Assembly (NCBI RefSeq): GCF_963924675.1
Contig: NC_089225.1
Coordinates: 112,358,313-112,422,312, forward strand
Length of the DNA: 64,000 nucleotides
Direction of reading: 5' to 3'
DNA from: Phocoena phocoena
Taxonomy: Eukaryota; Chordata; Mammalia; Artiodactyla; Phocoenidae
Shown: positions 11,917 through 23,247 of the stretch, piece after piece
How the letters are laid out: each line of letters starts with the position of its first letter
Position numbering within the stretch: position 1 is the stretch's first letter
The notes under the pieces: model-generated
What the model was told of the DNA's origin: nothing
What the model saw: the letters and a program-made list of their open reading frames with translations, nothing else
The model's database searches: none
Made by a program: the position numbers and the translations under genes

Positions 11917-12979
11917 GTGAGTCCGCATCTCCGGCGGGGGGGCGTGTCGGGGGCGTGTCGGGGGCGGGCCCGCGGGCCCGGCGAGAGGGTTTCCTTCAAG
12001 GCCGCGGTTGCGGTTCTTCACCAAAGTCCAGGGTGTGGATGCGCCACAGGCCGGGTCCAGGGTGAGGGCGAAGGAGGGCGCCCCTGCCAGGTGAGCGTGG
12101 ACGGTGGGGTGGAGGAGGCCTGAGCGCAGCGACCTGGGGTCACGGTGGGTGGCGGGCGCCAGCGTGGCAGGCGGCGGGCGGAGGGTTCCGTTTGGCCCTT
12201 GTCCGGTCTGGGAGGCCGGGAACCGGGAGCAAAGGTCTAAAGGCCGGGCCGAGTCCCTGTGACAGGAGCCCCCGAGTGCAGGGCTGTACCCGCAGCTTCC
12301 CTCCATCCCCATGGTCCGGCCAGGGCTGTCCTTCCTGCCTGCTCAGGGCTCGGAGCTTCCTGGAACCATGGGCGGCCCAGCTCGAGCTGAGCCCCTTCCC
12401 CTTGCTGACTCAGTCCTTCTGCCAAGACGTCCTTCTTCCTGCCCCACAGGGCTCATCCCTGGGCCCCTCGGCCGCTCAGCGGGGTCGGCGTCTGTCCCTG
12501 CCCAGGCCCCGTCCCCTCCGTCTTCTGGAGCAAAGATCATAACTTGGTGTGTCTGCAGGCGCTATCCCAGGTTGTGTTTCTGCTTCAGCGTTCAGGGCCC
12601 GGGAGCATCAGAGGGCTCCAGTGGGCGAGGAAAGGCAAAGAGAAATACCCTCCAGATGCCGAGATCACAGGTGGGCGGCCGACCCTGCCAGGTGAGCAGG
12701 GTCCGCAGAGTGTCTGTGGGTTTCCAGCCTGGGCTCCGATGTCCTCTGTACAAAGACCTGCACCTCGGTTTACAGCACAGCGCAGGACACACAGGAGCTG
12801 GGCGCGGGGATGCTTGCTTCCTGCCCCTGCAATTAACATGGAACCCGCGCGGCCCTCCAGGGTCTGAGCAGAGGCCGAGCGGGCGCCGGGCCAGGTGGGG
12901 TTTCCTCACCCTCCTCCTTCTCCGCTGCCTCTTCCCAGACTTCAGGGTCTCCTTTTCTGAGCTGAGAAATCAGTCCTGA

Positions 12980-13036
12980 GTTAGAAATCAAAGCGGGGCG
13001 GGGTTAGAAATCAAAGGGGGCGGGGCGGGGGCCGGA
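12980..13036 (+). repeat. 23 bp direct duplication next to G-rich runs
   Basis: GTTAGAAATCAAAG occurs at 12980 and again at 13003, each followed by GGGGCGGGG-type runs ending in GGGGCGGGGCGGGGGCCGG. Confidence 0.8.
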
Positions 13037-13559
13037 TGTTCAAAATCAGCAGAGCCTGTTCTTGAGGCTAATTGGCTTTCTGCCTCCGCTGAGTGATTCG
13101 TGTTTAAATTAAAGAGTGCACATTTTTATGATGCAGAGAAAACACCACGAGGGTCCCTGGGGAACCACACGCCCCCGCTCCCGCCCCCAGCTCTGTGCAA
13201 GTGATTTGTGTAGACAGATTCCAAACAGGTGGCCTCGCAGAAGAGGTAACGCAATTCGCAAGTGGCGTTCTGAACGAAGCAGTGGTGACATGTTACTAGA
13301 AACGAAGCCACCACAGACGGTTTCCGACTCCTCTTAGAGTGCGAACAGGAGTCCTTATCACCCGGGCCCCAGAGTTTGCCATCATCCGAGCTGAGCCATG
13401 TGGTGATACAGCTGAAAATAGAAGCCGGGGGTGGAGGTGAGGTTGCTAGGAAATTTCTTTATTTAAAAAGAAAATCGAGATAATCGTGGGAGGAAGAAGC
13501 AAAAGTCCTCATCCTGAGAGCATCTCGGCAAATCAGCTGGGGCCAGCCAGCCCCGGGGT

Positions 13560-13755
13560 CTGTAGTCAGCAGAATAACAGCCCCTAGAGGTGACCACATC
13601 CCAATCCTGGGACCTGGGACTATGTTACAGTACATGGTGAAGGGGAGGTAAATTGCAGATGGAACTAAGGTTGCTAACCAGGTGACCCTGAGATGGGGGG
13701 ATTATATGGATTATCTGGGTGGGTCCAACACCATCACGAGGGTCCTTAAATTGTC
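13560..13755 (+). mobile_element. MaLR (MLT1-like) LTR fragment
   Basis: Carries the internal MaLR LTR blocks: CAGCCCCTAGAGGTGACCAC, GGTTGCTAACCAGGTGACCC, GATTATCTGGGTGGGTCCAA and ATCACGAGGGTCCTTAAA. It is an old solo-LTR remnant of an endogenous retrovirus-like element, with no internal coding sequence. Confidence 0.75.
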
Positions 13756-14625
13756 CCAGCTTTGGCAGTTACAGCACCTTCAAATTGGCCTTTGTGTTCT
13801 TTTGACATCCCCCCCGCACCCCGCATCCTTTTGGGGGCAGTTCCTTACTTTCTGGCACCATGAGATTCTCCAGCCTCATTTTGTGCATTTTCTGCCCCAG
13901 TCCTGGAATCAGCCATTTTTCCAAGGAGCCCCGGTTCCTTTGATTAAAGAATGATGCTCAAAAGCCAAGATAAACATACACATATATTCCTACCAGGGAT
14001 TTAGATGTGACCAATGAGACCACCCAAGCACAGAAAGAAAAATAACATGGGAGAACCCCCCTTTAACCTTGGTGTAGGGAAAAGCTATATATAACGATAC
14101 TTATTTCAAGGAACTGGCTTACGATCATGGGTGTGTCAAGTTCAAATCTGCGGAGCAGGCTGAGGCTGGAGACTCTTGGGCGGAGCCAAGGCTGCAGCCT
14201 TGAGGCAGAATTTCTTAACTTGCTCTTAAGGCCTTTCAGCTGGAGGCTGAAGCCCACCCACATGATCAGGGAGGATCTCTCTACTTAAAGCCAACTAGTT
14301 GTAGAGGTGAACCGCATCTCAGAACTGCCCCAGCAACACCTGGGTTGGTGTTTGGTTGAGTAACTGGGAACTAAAGCTTGGGCAGGTTGATGCAGAGAAC
14401 TGCCCATCACGCTGGGGCTCTGAGTCAGAGCTGTCCTCAAAGGTAGCTTCCGAGGAGTGTCGTTTCCCCCCACCGCATTTCTCCATCCTTTTCACCCCAT
14501 TCCCACCCACTCCCTGTGGGTACCAGTCTCATTAGCTTCCGGTTTTTCCTTCTTGTATTCCTTTGTACAAATGGGCAGGTGGACATATTTTTTCCCTTAT
14601 ATCCTCTTCTTTCTTACATGAAGTA

Positions 14626-15887
14626 TTGGGTTGGCCAAAAAGTGCCTTCAGTTTTTAAGTAAAAATAAAAGCCACATTTTTCATTTTCACCAAGAACTGT
14701 ATTGAAGAACGTATTCACCCTTTTGTTCCACTACCTTCTGTCATTTTTCAGGCAACTTCACAATCCCATCTTCCCAAAACTTTTTATCTTTTTGGACAAA
14801 GAACTTTTCCAGGTGCCTTTTACAGTCTTCCAGGGAATTGACATTTTTTCCATTAAGAGAATTTTGTAAAGACTGAAATAAATGGAAATCTGAAGGTGCA
14901 ATGTGTGGTGAATATGCTGGATGAATTAGAACTTCCCAGCCAAGCTGTAACAGCTTTTGCCTGGTCATCAAAGAAACATGCGGTCTTGTGTTATCCTGCT
15001 GGAAGATTATGCGTTTTCTGTTGACTAATTCTGGATGCTTTTCGTGAGTACTGTGTCCAGTTGGTCTAATTGGGAGCAGTACTTGTTGGAATTAATCGTT
15101 TGGTTTTCCAGAAGGAGCTCATAATAGAGGACTCCCTCCCAATCCCACCGTATACACAACATCACCTTCTTTGGATGAAGACCGGCCTTTGGTGTGGTTG
15201 GTGGTGGTTTATTTCGCTTGCCCCACGACCTCTTCCGTTCCACGTTATTGTACGGTATCCACTTTTCATCGCCCATCACAATTTGTTTTAAAAACAACGT
15301 TTTCGTTACATTTAAGCAGAGAATCACATGCGGAAATGCGGTCAAGAAGGTCTTTTTCGCTTAACTTATGTGGAACCCAAACATCACAGCGATGAACACA
15401 ACCAAGCTGGTGCAGGTGATTTTCAGTGCTTGATTTGTATATTTCGAGTGTGTCGGCTGTCTCCAGCGTGGTATAACGGTGATTGTTCTCAACTAATGTT
15501 TCGATTTGATCGCTATCAACTTCAGTTGGTCTACCCGACCGTGAAGCATTGTCCGGTGAGAAATCTCCAGAATGAAACTTCGCAAACCACTTTTGACACG
15601 TTCCATCAGTCACAGCGCCTTCTCCATACACTGCACAAATCTTTTTGTGCATTTCAGTCGCATTTTTACCTTTTTTGCCGAAAATGTTGCTGTTTTCTTC
15701 CATCTTCGATATTAAAATGGCTACACAAAAATTCACCAATTTGACGTCTTTTTTGAAATGCACGCTGATATGACAGCTGTCACATACAATCTAACACAAT
15801 TGTTTCCAATGACGTTAAAGACAGCTAAGTGCTACTAGAGCTATCTTACAGAAAAAAAAAACCGAAAGAACCTTTTGGCCAACCTAA
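14626..15887 (-). mobile_element. mariner-type DNA transposon, near full length (about 1.26 kb), TA target duplication
   Basis: The ends are inverted repeats: TTGGGTTGGCCAAAAAGTGC at the left and the complement of TTAGGTTGGCCAAAAGGTTC at the right. They differ at about 4 of 24 positions. A TA dinucleotide flanks each side (14624-14625 and 15888-15889), the mariner target. The transposase reads on the minus strand between the ends. The family looks like the mariner known from cetartiodactyl genomes (the GGGTTGGCCAAAA class). It sits in intron 2 of RAMP1. Confidence 0.93.
14738..15763 (-). pseudogene. mariner transposase, frameshifted remnant
   Basis: The minus strand encodes recognisable mariner transposase pieces in more than one frame. 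The N-terminal part starts near 15763 and carries the helix-turn-helix region (CAVYGEGAVTDGTCQKWF, then SGRPTEVDSDQIETLVE). The middle holds MGDEKWIPY with the first catalytic Asp at 15268-15270. The C-terminal part holds QQDNTRPHVS with the second Asp at 14993-14995, and YSPHIAPSDFHLF. The Asp of APSD lies 35 positions after the second Asp, which fits the D,D(34)D pattern, so all three catalytic residues remain. At least two frameshifts separate the segments (one near 15290, one near 15050), so no active enzyme is made from this copy. Confidence 0.9.
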
Positions 15888-16165
15888 TATACTATACTGT
15901 ACTACAGATATTCCTATACTATACTATTCCATAGATTGTCTTCTACTATACTGTACTATAGATAGTCTTTTACTATAGATATTCTTATACTACACTATGC
16001 TATCGGTACTCTTATGCTGTACTATATCATAATATAGATATTCTTATACTATACTATAGATATCTTTATACCATACTGTACGATAATATAGATACTCTCA
16101 TACTATACTATAAATATACTATACTATACTATAGATATTCTTATACTACACTATAGATATCCTTT
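15888..16165. repeat. AT-rich degenerate tandem array (TATACTATAGATATTCT-like units)
   Basis: It starts immediately at the right TA of the mariner. Variants of ATACTATACTATAGATATTCTT recur every 20-40 bases (for example near 15935, 15980, 16040, 16115 and 16155). The units are too diverged for a single clean period. Its strings of TA probably provided the mariner target. Confidence 0.8.
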
Positions 16166-16920
16166 TTGCACTTGGGGTTTTCTTTTTTCACTGAGAAGTA
16201 TATCCTGGACATCAGTCCTTATCAGTGCACAGAGAATGTTCCCATTCATTTTTACAGCTGGATAATATACTCCATCATGCACTGTGTTTCCATCGCTTTC
16301 CTATGAAGAGGCATTTAGGTTTTCCCAGTAGTCTCCAATTTCAGATAGCTTTGAAGTGAATGACCTTGTACAGATGCATTTTCATGTTGTTGGAGCTGTA
16401 TCTTCAGGTCAACGGTAAGGGCACACGTGGTTTTATTAAGTACTGCCCATTGCTCTCCCGAGGGTGCACCGGTTTGCACCCCACCAGCAGTGGAGGGCCC
16501 GTTTCCCCAAACCTCGCCAGCAGACTGTCATCCGACGTTGAACGTTCCCCGTTGGATGTATGAGAACTGGTGTCTGAGTGGAGTGTTAATTTGCGGTCTC
16601 CAGTTACAAGTGAATCTGAACATCTTTCCTACGTTTAACGGCCATCCTCAAATCAAGTTGTTTGTTCATGTCTTTTCCCATTTTCTATCAAGACCATTTC
16701 TGGTCCTTTTTCAAGAGTTCTTTATAAGTCAGAACAGAAAGTAGCCCTTTGTGTGTGATACATGTTAGATATTTTCTCCTAGTTTGTTAGTTGTCTTTCG
16801 ACTTGTTTTCAGCATTTTTGGTGCCACGTAATATTTTTTTTAAGTAGTCACATGAGAGTTGATCTTTTATCACCTCTGGATCTGAGTCATAGTTGGAAGG
16901 CCTTTCCCTATATATAGCAA
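16165..16920 (-). mobile_element. old L1 fragment, antisense
   Basis: L1-type blocks in antisense: TTTTTACAGCTGGATAATAT, GAGGCATTTAGGTTTTCCCA, CCCACCAGCAGTGGAGGGCC and TTTCTCCTAGTTTGTTAGTT. No open frame is retained. Followed by diverged sequence of the same texture to about 17.2 kb. Confidence 0.7.
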
Positions 16921-17304
16921 GATTCAAGAGGAATCCACCCATGTTTTCTTCTCGAGCTCATGTCTGGTTTCAGTGGCGACATCTAAACCCCTGGTCTACC
17001 TGGAGTTAATTGTGGTTTGCGGTGTGAACTATGAAGCAGATTTTGTCTTCTTCCAGATGACCTGCCCGTTGTCCTGTTTATTCACGAACCCATCTTTGCC
17101 CCCAGTGATTTGAGACGCCACTTCGCCCTTTACTAAGTTTCCCTGTGCATTTTGCTCATACTTTTATAAATGGTCCCTTTTCAAGCCTTCCCCATATTGC
17201 ATCGACAACATTAATTTCTCCTCCAGAACCATCAGTGGGTGCTCACTGCCTACTGCACGCTTACTTAGTTGTCAGTTCCCTCCGTCCAAGAAAAGAGTAT
17301 ATTA

Positions 17305-17490
17305 TTATAGCTCGCATTTACTGAGCACTTACTGTGAGCTGGGCATCGTGCTAGGCCCTGAACATTCACTATCTCGTTTAAGTAGGCAGCGACTCAGGAA
17401 GAGGCAGAAATGTTGTACTTCCCACTGGATCTGCCCAGGGTCACAGCTAGTAAGGAAGGTCTCTTTGAGTCAAAGTCCCAGCTCTTGACA
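17305..17490 (-). repeat. MIR, antisense
   Basis: Antisense MIR: GCATTTACTGAGCACTTACT, GCTGGGCATCGTGCTAGGCC and CCAGGGTCACAGCTAGTAAG. Confidence 0.92.
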
Positions 17491-17684
17491 CTCCCCAAGG
17501 GCACTAGGCGGCCGCTTCCTGAACCTCAGGGGGCAATGTGGGGATGCTCTCTGTATAAGTGTGGCTCCCCTGGAGGTGGATGCTGGCCTCCAGTGGCCAT
17601 CTCTGCCCCCGCCAACATCCAGTGGGCCTGGTGAGGTTCATTTGCATTGGATAATGATGCCGAAAGCTCGGCCTCTGTGCACAG

Positions 17685-18030
17685 GTGCCGAATGGATCTC
17701 GGAGACAGAGTTTTGGGTGAAGTAGAAGAGAATAGCTTTATTGCTTTGCCAGGCAGAGCGGGACACAGCGGGCTCCTGCCCTCAAAAACCATGTGTCCCA
17801 ACCTGGGAGGATTTGGTGAGGAGTTTTATAGCAATAGTTCAAGGGTGGGGTTGCTGGTAAGATTAGGGTGTGTGCAGGGCCTGAGCGCCTTTAATCTGGT
17901 CTCACAGTAATCTCTTGATGAGCTTCTCTGGTTCCTTTTATGTGGCCTCAGTTGGTCTTCTCTGGAATGAAGAATGCCAACATCTTCCATTTGTTGGGGG
18001 TTTTAGTTCTGTAAAGATCTCAAATACATT
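17685..18030. mobile_element. probable LTR-type interspersed repeat
   Basis: The block GAATAGCTTTATTGCTTTGC, CAGGCAGAGCGGGACACAGC and GGCTCCTGCCCTCAAAAACC resembles LTRs I associate with laurasiatherian ERV families. The TTTATTG on this strand could be an antisense polyadenylation signal. Family and exact ends are uncertain, and no internal viral genes are present. Confidence 0.4.
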
Positions 18031-21000
18031 GTTCTGTGTGTCCCTTGAGGAGGGACCAGGACCCTGGCCCAAGGCTGCTCTACTGCTTCCTGGCCGCTCC
18101 TCCCTTGTCTCTGCATCCCCTCCCTTCCACGATTAGCAACTGTTTGAATCTGCGCTTTAGAACTCAGGGAAGGTCATGGAGGCTGGAGTCTTGTCCCTAC
18201 AAACAAGAAGCAGGGGACATGGAAAGGCATCCGTGCCCAGGAGCCCCACAGGGTCCTGCTCGGCTTCAATACCAAGCCTGGTGCTCGAGCCAAGGGCAGA
18301 CTTTCCAGGGTCTCCTGGAACAGTGGAGGTCTGGGGGACCTTGGGGGTGGACAAACTTGTCCAAAGGATTGGGTGGAAGGAGAACGGAAGAGGGACCCAG
18401 AGAGAAGGCTAGGCGTAGTGAGGGTGTAAGCAGGAGGGCCATCACCATGACCAGAGCGCAGTGACCAGCGGGAGAGCAGGCACCCAAGGTGGGGACCCGC
18501 AGGCAGAGAGCCGGACAGCGGCTGTGGCTCAGGGGGTTCTCCTGGAGCCGGAGGGCCACAAGCCAGGTGGGCGTCTGGCAAAGGGCACGGGTGTTGGGAA
18601 GGACGCCTGTCCAAGCCAAGTACAGCTAAGGTCTGTGGGTGAGGCAAAGGCCACAGCCCAGCAAGCAGCACTGGGCCGTTGTTGGGGTCTGGGGTTCAGG
18701 GCCAGGCTGCAGCTGAGGGTGGGAAGCCCCTAAAGCAAGCGCAGCTAGGGCCAGAGCCGCCTGGTGCCTGCCGCCTGACGTCAAGGCAGCTCTGATCTGG
18801 CAGAGGGAAACTTCTGGGCTCTCCCGAAATCAGAAAAGACTCCAGTTCAAAACAGCTGCAAGTCAGAGATCACCTTCGCACTGAGTGACACAGACGAACA
18901 CGAGCCAGACAGTCTTCCATAGGCCGCACGCTCCAGAACACTCGGGGATAAAGTCCACCATGGGTACGTCGGGGCCTGGCCCTGCTGGCCGGCTCTCAGC
19001 AGTGCTGTGCATCGCTGCTCACGGATAGGAATTTCTCGAGGGAAAGCAGAGGGCTGATGACTTGTTCTAACAGGAGGACAGTGGACATTCTTGAGTGACC
19101 TGCCCTGGCACGTGGGCCTGCTCGTTTTTGCGTTTCAAGGTTTGTAACAGAGCTCACCCTGGGACCATAGCTGCACAGCGAGATTCTGTGTTTGAGCCAA
19201 CGCAGGCACCTCTCTCCAGCAGCCCTGGACCGGGACCCCTGGCTCCTCCGTCGTGAGAATGGCTCGGGGGTTACTCCTGAGTCCTTCCGTGTGAGGATGC
19301 TTTGGGGGGCCTCAGACTCCGCAGGTGTCTGACCCATCCCCACTCTGGGTCCCTGTAGGGCCAGTGAGCCCAGCAGGGCAGGCTCCCCACTGTACGCCAG
19401 GCCAAGTCCGCCGTGTCCCAGAGGTCAGCTCGTTAAAGTGCAGCCCTGGTTCACTAATGGAAATTTAACATGATTTAACATATTAACTGGGAACGTAATC
19501 TAATTGGGGAAGCTATAGAGGACTTGGGGAAATGTATCATCAGAAACTCTCATTTCCAGAGACCTTCCTGTTGGTGTTGTTTGGGGAGGGAGAGGAATCT
19601 GGAACGTGCAGAACTCAACCAGGAAAGGGCTGGTTTTAAAGTGACCGCATATCGATTTTCTCCCCCAGACAATAAATGCCGGGTGGATTTAGGAGACCAG
19701 GGGGCAGCCCTGCTCCCCCACTTCCTGCACAGCTTCAGGCTCTAAGGTGTCACCTGGGCCGGGGAAGGTATCAAAGGTGGTCAGAGGTGGCCCAGGGGCA
19801 CGGGGCACCGCCATCGGAGACTGGTCATCAGAGAGCCCAACTTCACCTTCATCCCAGCCTCTCTGCCCCAAAGCCTCCAGGTCTGTAAACCCTGACCATG
19901 TCCGCCTTGGCGCACGGCAGCTTCGGGGTCCAAGGGACCCGGGTCTCCATGGCCTGCTCCCGGGAACCCCTCCCTGCCACGCCGGCCCCATGCTGGGCCG
20001 TGAGAGCCCTCCAGCCTGGCGCGAGCCGGGGCCCAGCGATGAGGCTGGGTCTCTGGCCTGCGAGTGGAGGAACAGCCCAGTGAGTTAAGTGAAGGACCCA
20101 GAGCAGCGCAGAGGGCTTGCAGACCTGCTCCTGCAGCCGTGGGCTGCAGGCCTAGCCCCCCAGTTCCAGGTGCCTGTTGGTTTAGCCCTGGTGCGCTGAC
20201 CCACCGCAGGGTCTTTCCTGGGCCTGCCGTGATCCCCGGCCTGCTGTTGGAACAAAGGGCCTTCTTTGTGTGTCCGGAGAAAAGGGTCAGGTCAGGAAAT
20301 TTTTCCCAGCTCAGCGGCAGCATTGGAACAGCTGCTTTGGTTTTGATCCCAAGGGGAACTGAGAGCGGGCGTCTTCCTTAACCACGGAGGTCTCTCTGGG
20401 GTAGCGGCCATCACCCTCCCGGGGTTCCTGCTGTGCTCGGCCCAGCCCGCCTGGGGCTTGGGGGGCCCACGCCCAGGGTGCTGGGCAAGCCTCTCACCGG
20501 AGCCCTGCAGGATGCCTGGCCTGGAGACCGGCCCACCTGCGCGCCCCTCACAGCCGGGAGCTTTCGGATCTGGGCCCCGGGCCCTCGTTGGTTGTCTGTC
20601 AAGGATCTGCCCTGATACTCACCCGTGCTCGGGTCACACGCTCGTCGGGACAACCTGGCACAGACGCCCCTCCCACACCCTCTGCCCACCTGCATGCCGG
20701 GGACCCTCCAGGTGTCCCACAGCACAGCCGCCCCCTCAAGCCAGGAGTGCGGACAGCTGGCGGCCAATCTTGGACCTCTGGGGGCCTTCGGGGAGGGGCT
20801 GTGCCAGGAACACCCGCCAGCTCACCCTGAGAAGCCAAGCCGGCTCTGCTCAGGCCTCGGTCCCGTCCCCTGGCCCGGCCTCAGCTGGGGCTCCTGCCCT
20901 CGGGGAAGAGGTGGAGACACGGCTTTCCGCAGGCGGCTGAGGACGGGGCCGTGGGCCTCCCCAGCTCTTCCCCGACCCTTTGCTGCTTCATTTCACCTCC

Positions 21001-22564
21001 CGCTGGCTCTTCGGGTGTGTGGAGACGCCGCTACTTGCTGCTGCCTGTGGGCCGTGGGGCGGGAGACCCCGGGCTCCCCGCAGCCACCCCGGGTGCGTCA
21101 GGTCCCAGCTGTGACAAGGAGGCAGCACGTGCTCAGGCTTGCTGGGCGGCAGAAGAAAGGGGTGCCCTTTGCCCCGTGCTCTCCAAGGCGGCTTCCTGAA
21201 GCCCGCACCCAGATGGCATCGCGACAGAGCCTTCGGGAATGCCAGCTCACGGGGGAGGAGTGCACCGTGCGCCCCGAGACCCTGCGGCGCCAACACGGGC
21301 CTGTCTGCTGCTGGTGGGCCGGGGGCTCTCAGGAGGCCTGCCAGGCCCCTCCGCCCTGGCCGGGGAGCTCAGCCCCAGCTGGCCTGGGGGACGGATCCAG
21401 GGCTGGGACGATGGGACCGATGTCGGGGGCGAGGCATGCTGGAGAAGGCAGGCAGGCGCCGTCTGGGGCTTCGAGCACCCCGAGCTGGGCTCCTGGAGGT
21501 GGGGGTGAGGGGCAGGAGGGTCTCAGGAAGCTCCCAGACGATGCGCCTGCGGGCCCACAACCGAGGAGCCCGAAGCTGGGGAGGAGGGCCCGGCCCTCAC
21601 CGTCCACACCTGGGGCCGCTCCGTCGACCTCAGCTTCCCTTCTTCTCCGCTGCTGCCCTGGGAGGGGACGAACGCATGTCCCCAGATGCGGGGCTAACTG
21701 ACCGCTGGGCCCTGGCACCCGGCCTGCCGTGACGTCTTTTTCCATCAAACCGTTAACCACCCTGTTTCACAATCTCCACAGTTTGCGTATCAGATCAGGC
21801 CAGTGTCAGGACATATAAGGTCATGAGGAGATGACACTCGGCAGATCCCGGCCTAAGCGGAGGGACAGGCAGATGGAACCCATGCGGTGACGGGGCCTCC
21901 CTGCTCTGCGCGTCCATCCCTACTTCCCACAGGATACACTGCGGTACCCCCTTCCCCCCAGCCCGGGAAACCCAGGACCGTCCAGGCAGATGGGACTTCT
22001 CTGTCAGGGGAGCTGCGCACACACGGAAGGGGGCAGGCCGGGCTCGTGATGGGAGACGAGGATGGGGTGTGCTCTGGTGGGCAGGGGAGGCTGGGTGGGG
22101 GGATCCTAGCAGACGTCGCTTCGTAATGCTGTCTTTACCCCAGCGCTCCCCCTGCCCACCAGGGCCCCTGCCCCAAGCCCGGTGACAGGGTCTCCCGGGA
22201 CGCATCCGCTCGTCAGTCACCCAGGTGGTGGTCCCCTGTCCCGAGCACGCTCAGAGTCTTCTGTGGGAGGGGTCCGGGAGCCGAGGCACAGCACAGCAGC
22301 CACGCCCCAAACATCTTTGGAGGTCACCTTTCTCCCCAAGCATCGTACAGGACTTAAGCCCTGGACACGTGTGCGCAGGGTGCCCTGCAGGCCGCGCTCG
22401 GGACAGGCCTTAGGTCTGAGATCCCTCCTCTTCAGCTCTTGTCTTAGAAATGGAGACCGCACTGTGTTCAAAACACGCTCCTTTGGGGTAGCAGGGAGGG
22501 TGAGTTGACCCTCACTGCCAGGGCAGGGGAGGCAGCCTAGGTCGACGGCAGGAAGGCCAAATTA
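18031..22564. other. GC-rich single-copy stretch of intron 2
   Basis: No repeat or exon recognised. It contains the longest open frame in the window (20625-21701, plus strand, 358 codons), which is rich in Pro, Gly, Arg and Ser, has no domain or splice support, and is mirrored by other open frames. I treat it as non-coding. Confidence 0.55.
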
Positions 22565-23022
22565 ACATGTCCTGATATTTCCAATCCTACTTGTGTTGAG
22601 CCATTTCCAGGGTTTTGATATTATAAATGATGCTGCTATAAGAACTTTTGTACGCCGAGCCTTACTTCCTTTTTGACTAATTTCTTTAGGAATTCTTGCA
22701 TGTGGGCTTGCTACAACACATGCCATGAACATTCTGTGGTTCTTGATAGGTTTGGCCCAGTCGTCCTTTTAAAGAATTTCACTAATTTACATTACCAGCA
22801 ACATATGGGAAAATATGTATTTCCATATAGGTTCCTGAGTATTGAGTTTGTAGAGACTATTTTTGCAGGTTTAAATGAGATTTCCTTTTTGGTTTCAAGT
22901 TGCCCATCTTTGGCCCCTAGGAGGATTGAGCTGTTCTCCCTCAGTTGTTTGCAATTTGCTTTTTCTCAAACACAGATTAGCTGACCTTAACCGTTGCTAT
23001 TTATACTTGAGTCATTGGGGGT
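22565..23022 (-). mobile_element. old L1-like fragment, antisense
   Basis: AT-rich sequence with L1-like antisense blocks (TATTATAAATGATGCTGCTA, CTAATTTACATTACCAGCAA). It resumes after the SINE at 23024-23247 and fades into unassigned AT-rich DNA. Confidence 0.55.
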
Positions 23023-23023
23023 A

Positions 23024-23247
23024 TTTTTTTTTCTTTTTTTTTTTTTTTTCTTTTGGCAGTACGCAGGCCTCTCACTGTTGTGGCCTCTCCCATTGCGGAG
23101 CCCAGGCTCCGGACTCGCAGGCTCAGCGGCCATGACTCACGGGCCCAGCCTCTCCGCGGCAGGTGGGATCTTCCCGGACCAGGGCATGAACCCATGTCCC
23201 CTGCATCGGCAGGCGGACTCTCAACCACTGCGCCACCAGGGAAGCCC
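23024..23247 (-). mobile_element. CHR-2-type SINE, antisense
   Basis: Long T-rich tail, GGCAGTACGCAGGCCTCTCA, GGACTCGCAGGCTCAGCGGC and the head CGCCACCAGGGAAGCCCC. Flanks show a target duplication near TTGGGGGTATTTTT / ACTGGGTGTATTTTT. Confidence 0.92.

Noticed and set aside
20625..21701. Longest open frame (358 codons, plus strand)
   Set aside because: Pro/Gly/Arg/Ser-rich, no domain, overlapped by open frames on both strands, in GC-rich intronic DNA with few stop codons. No splice or promoter support.
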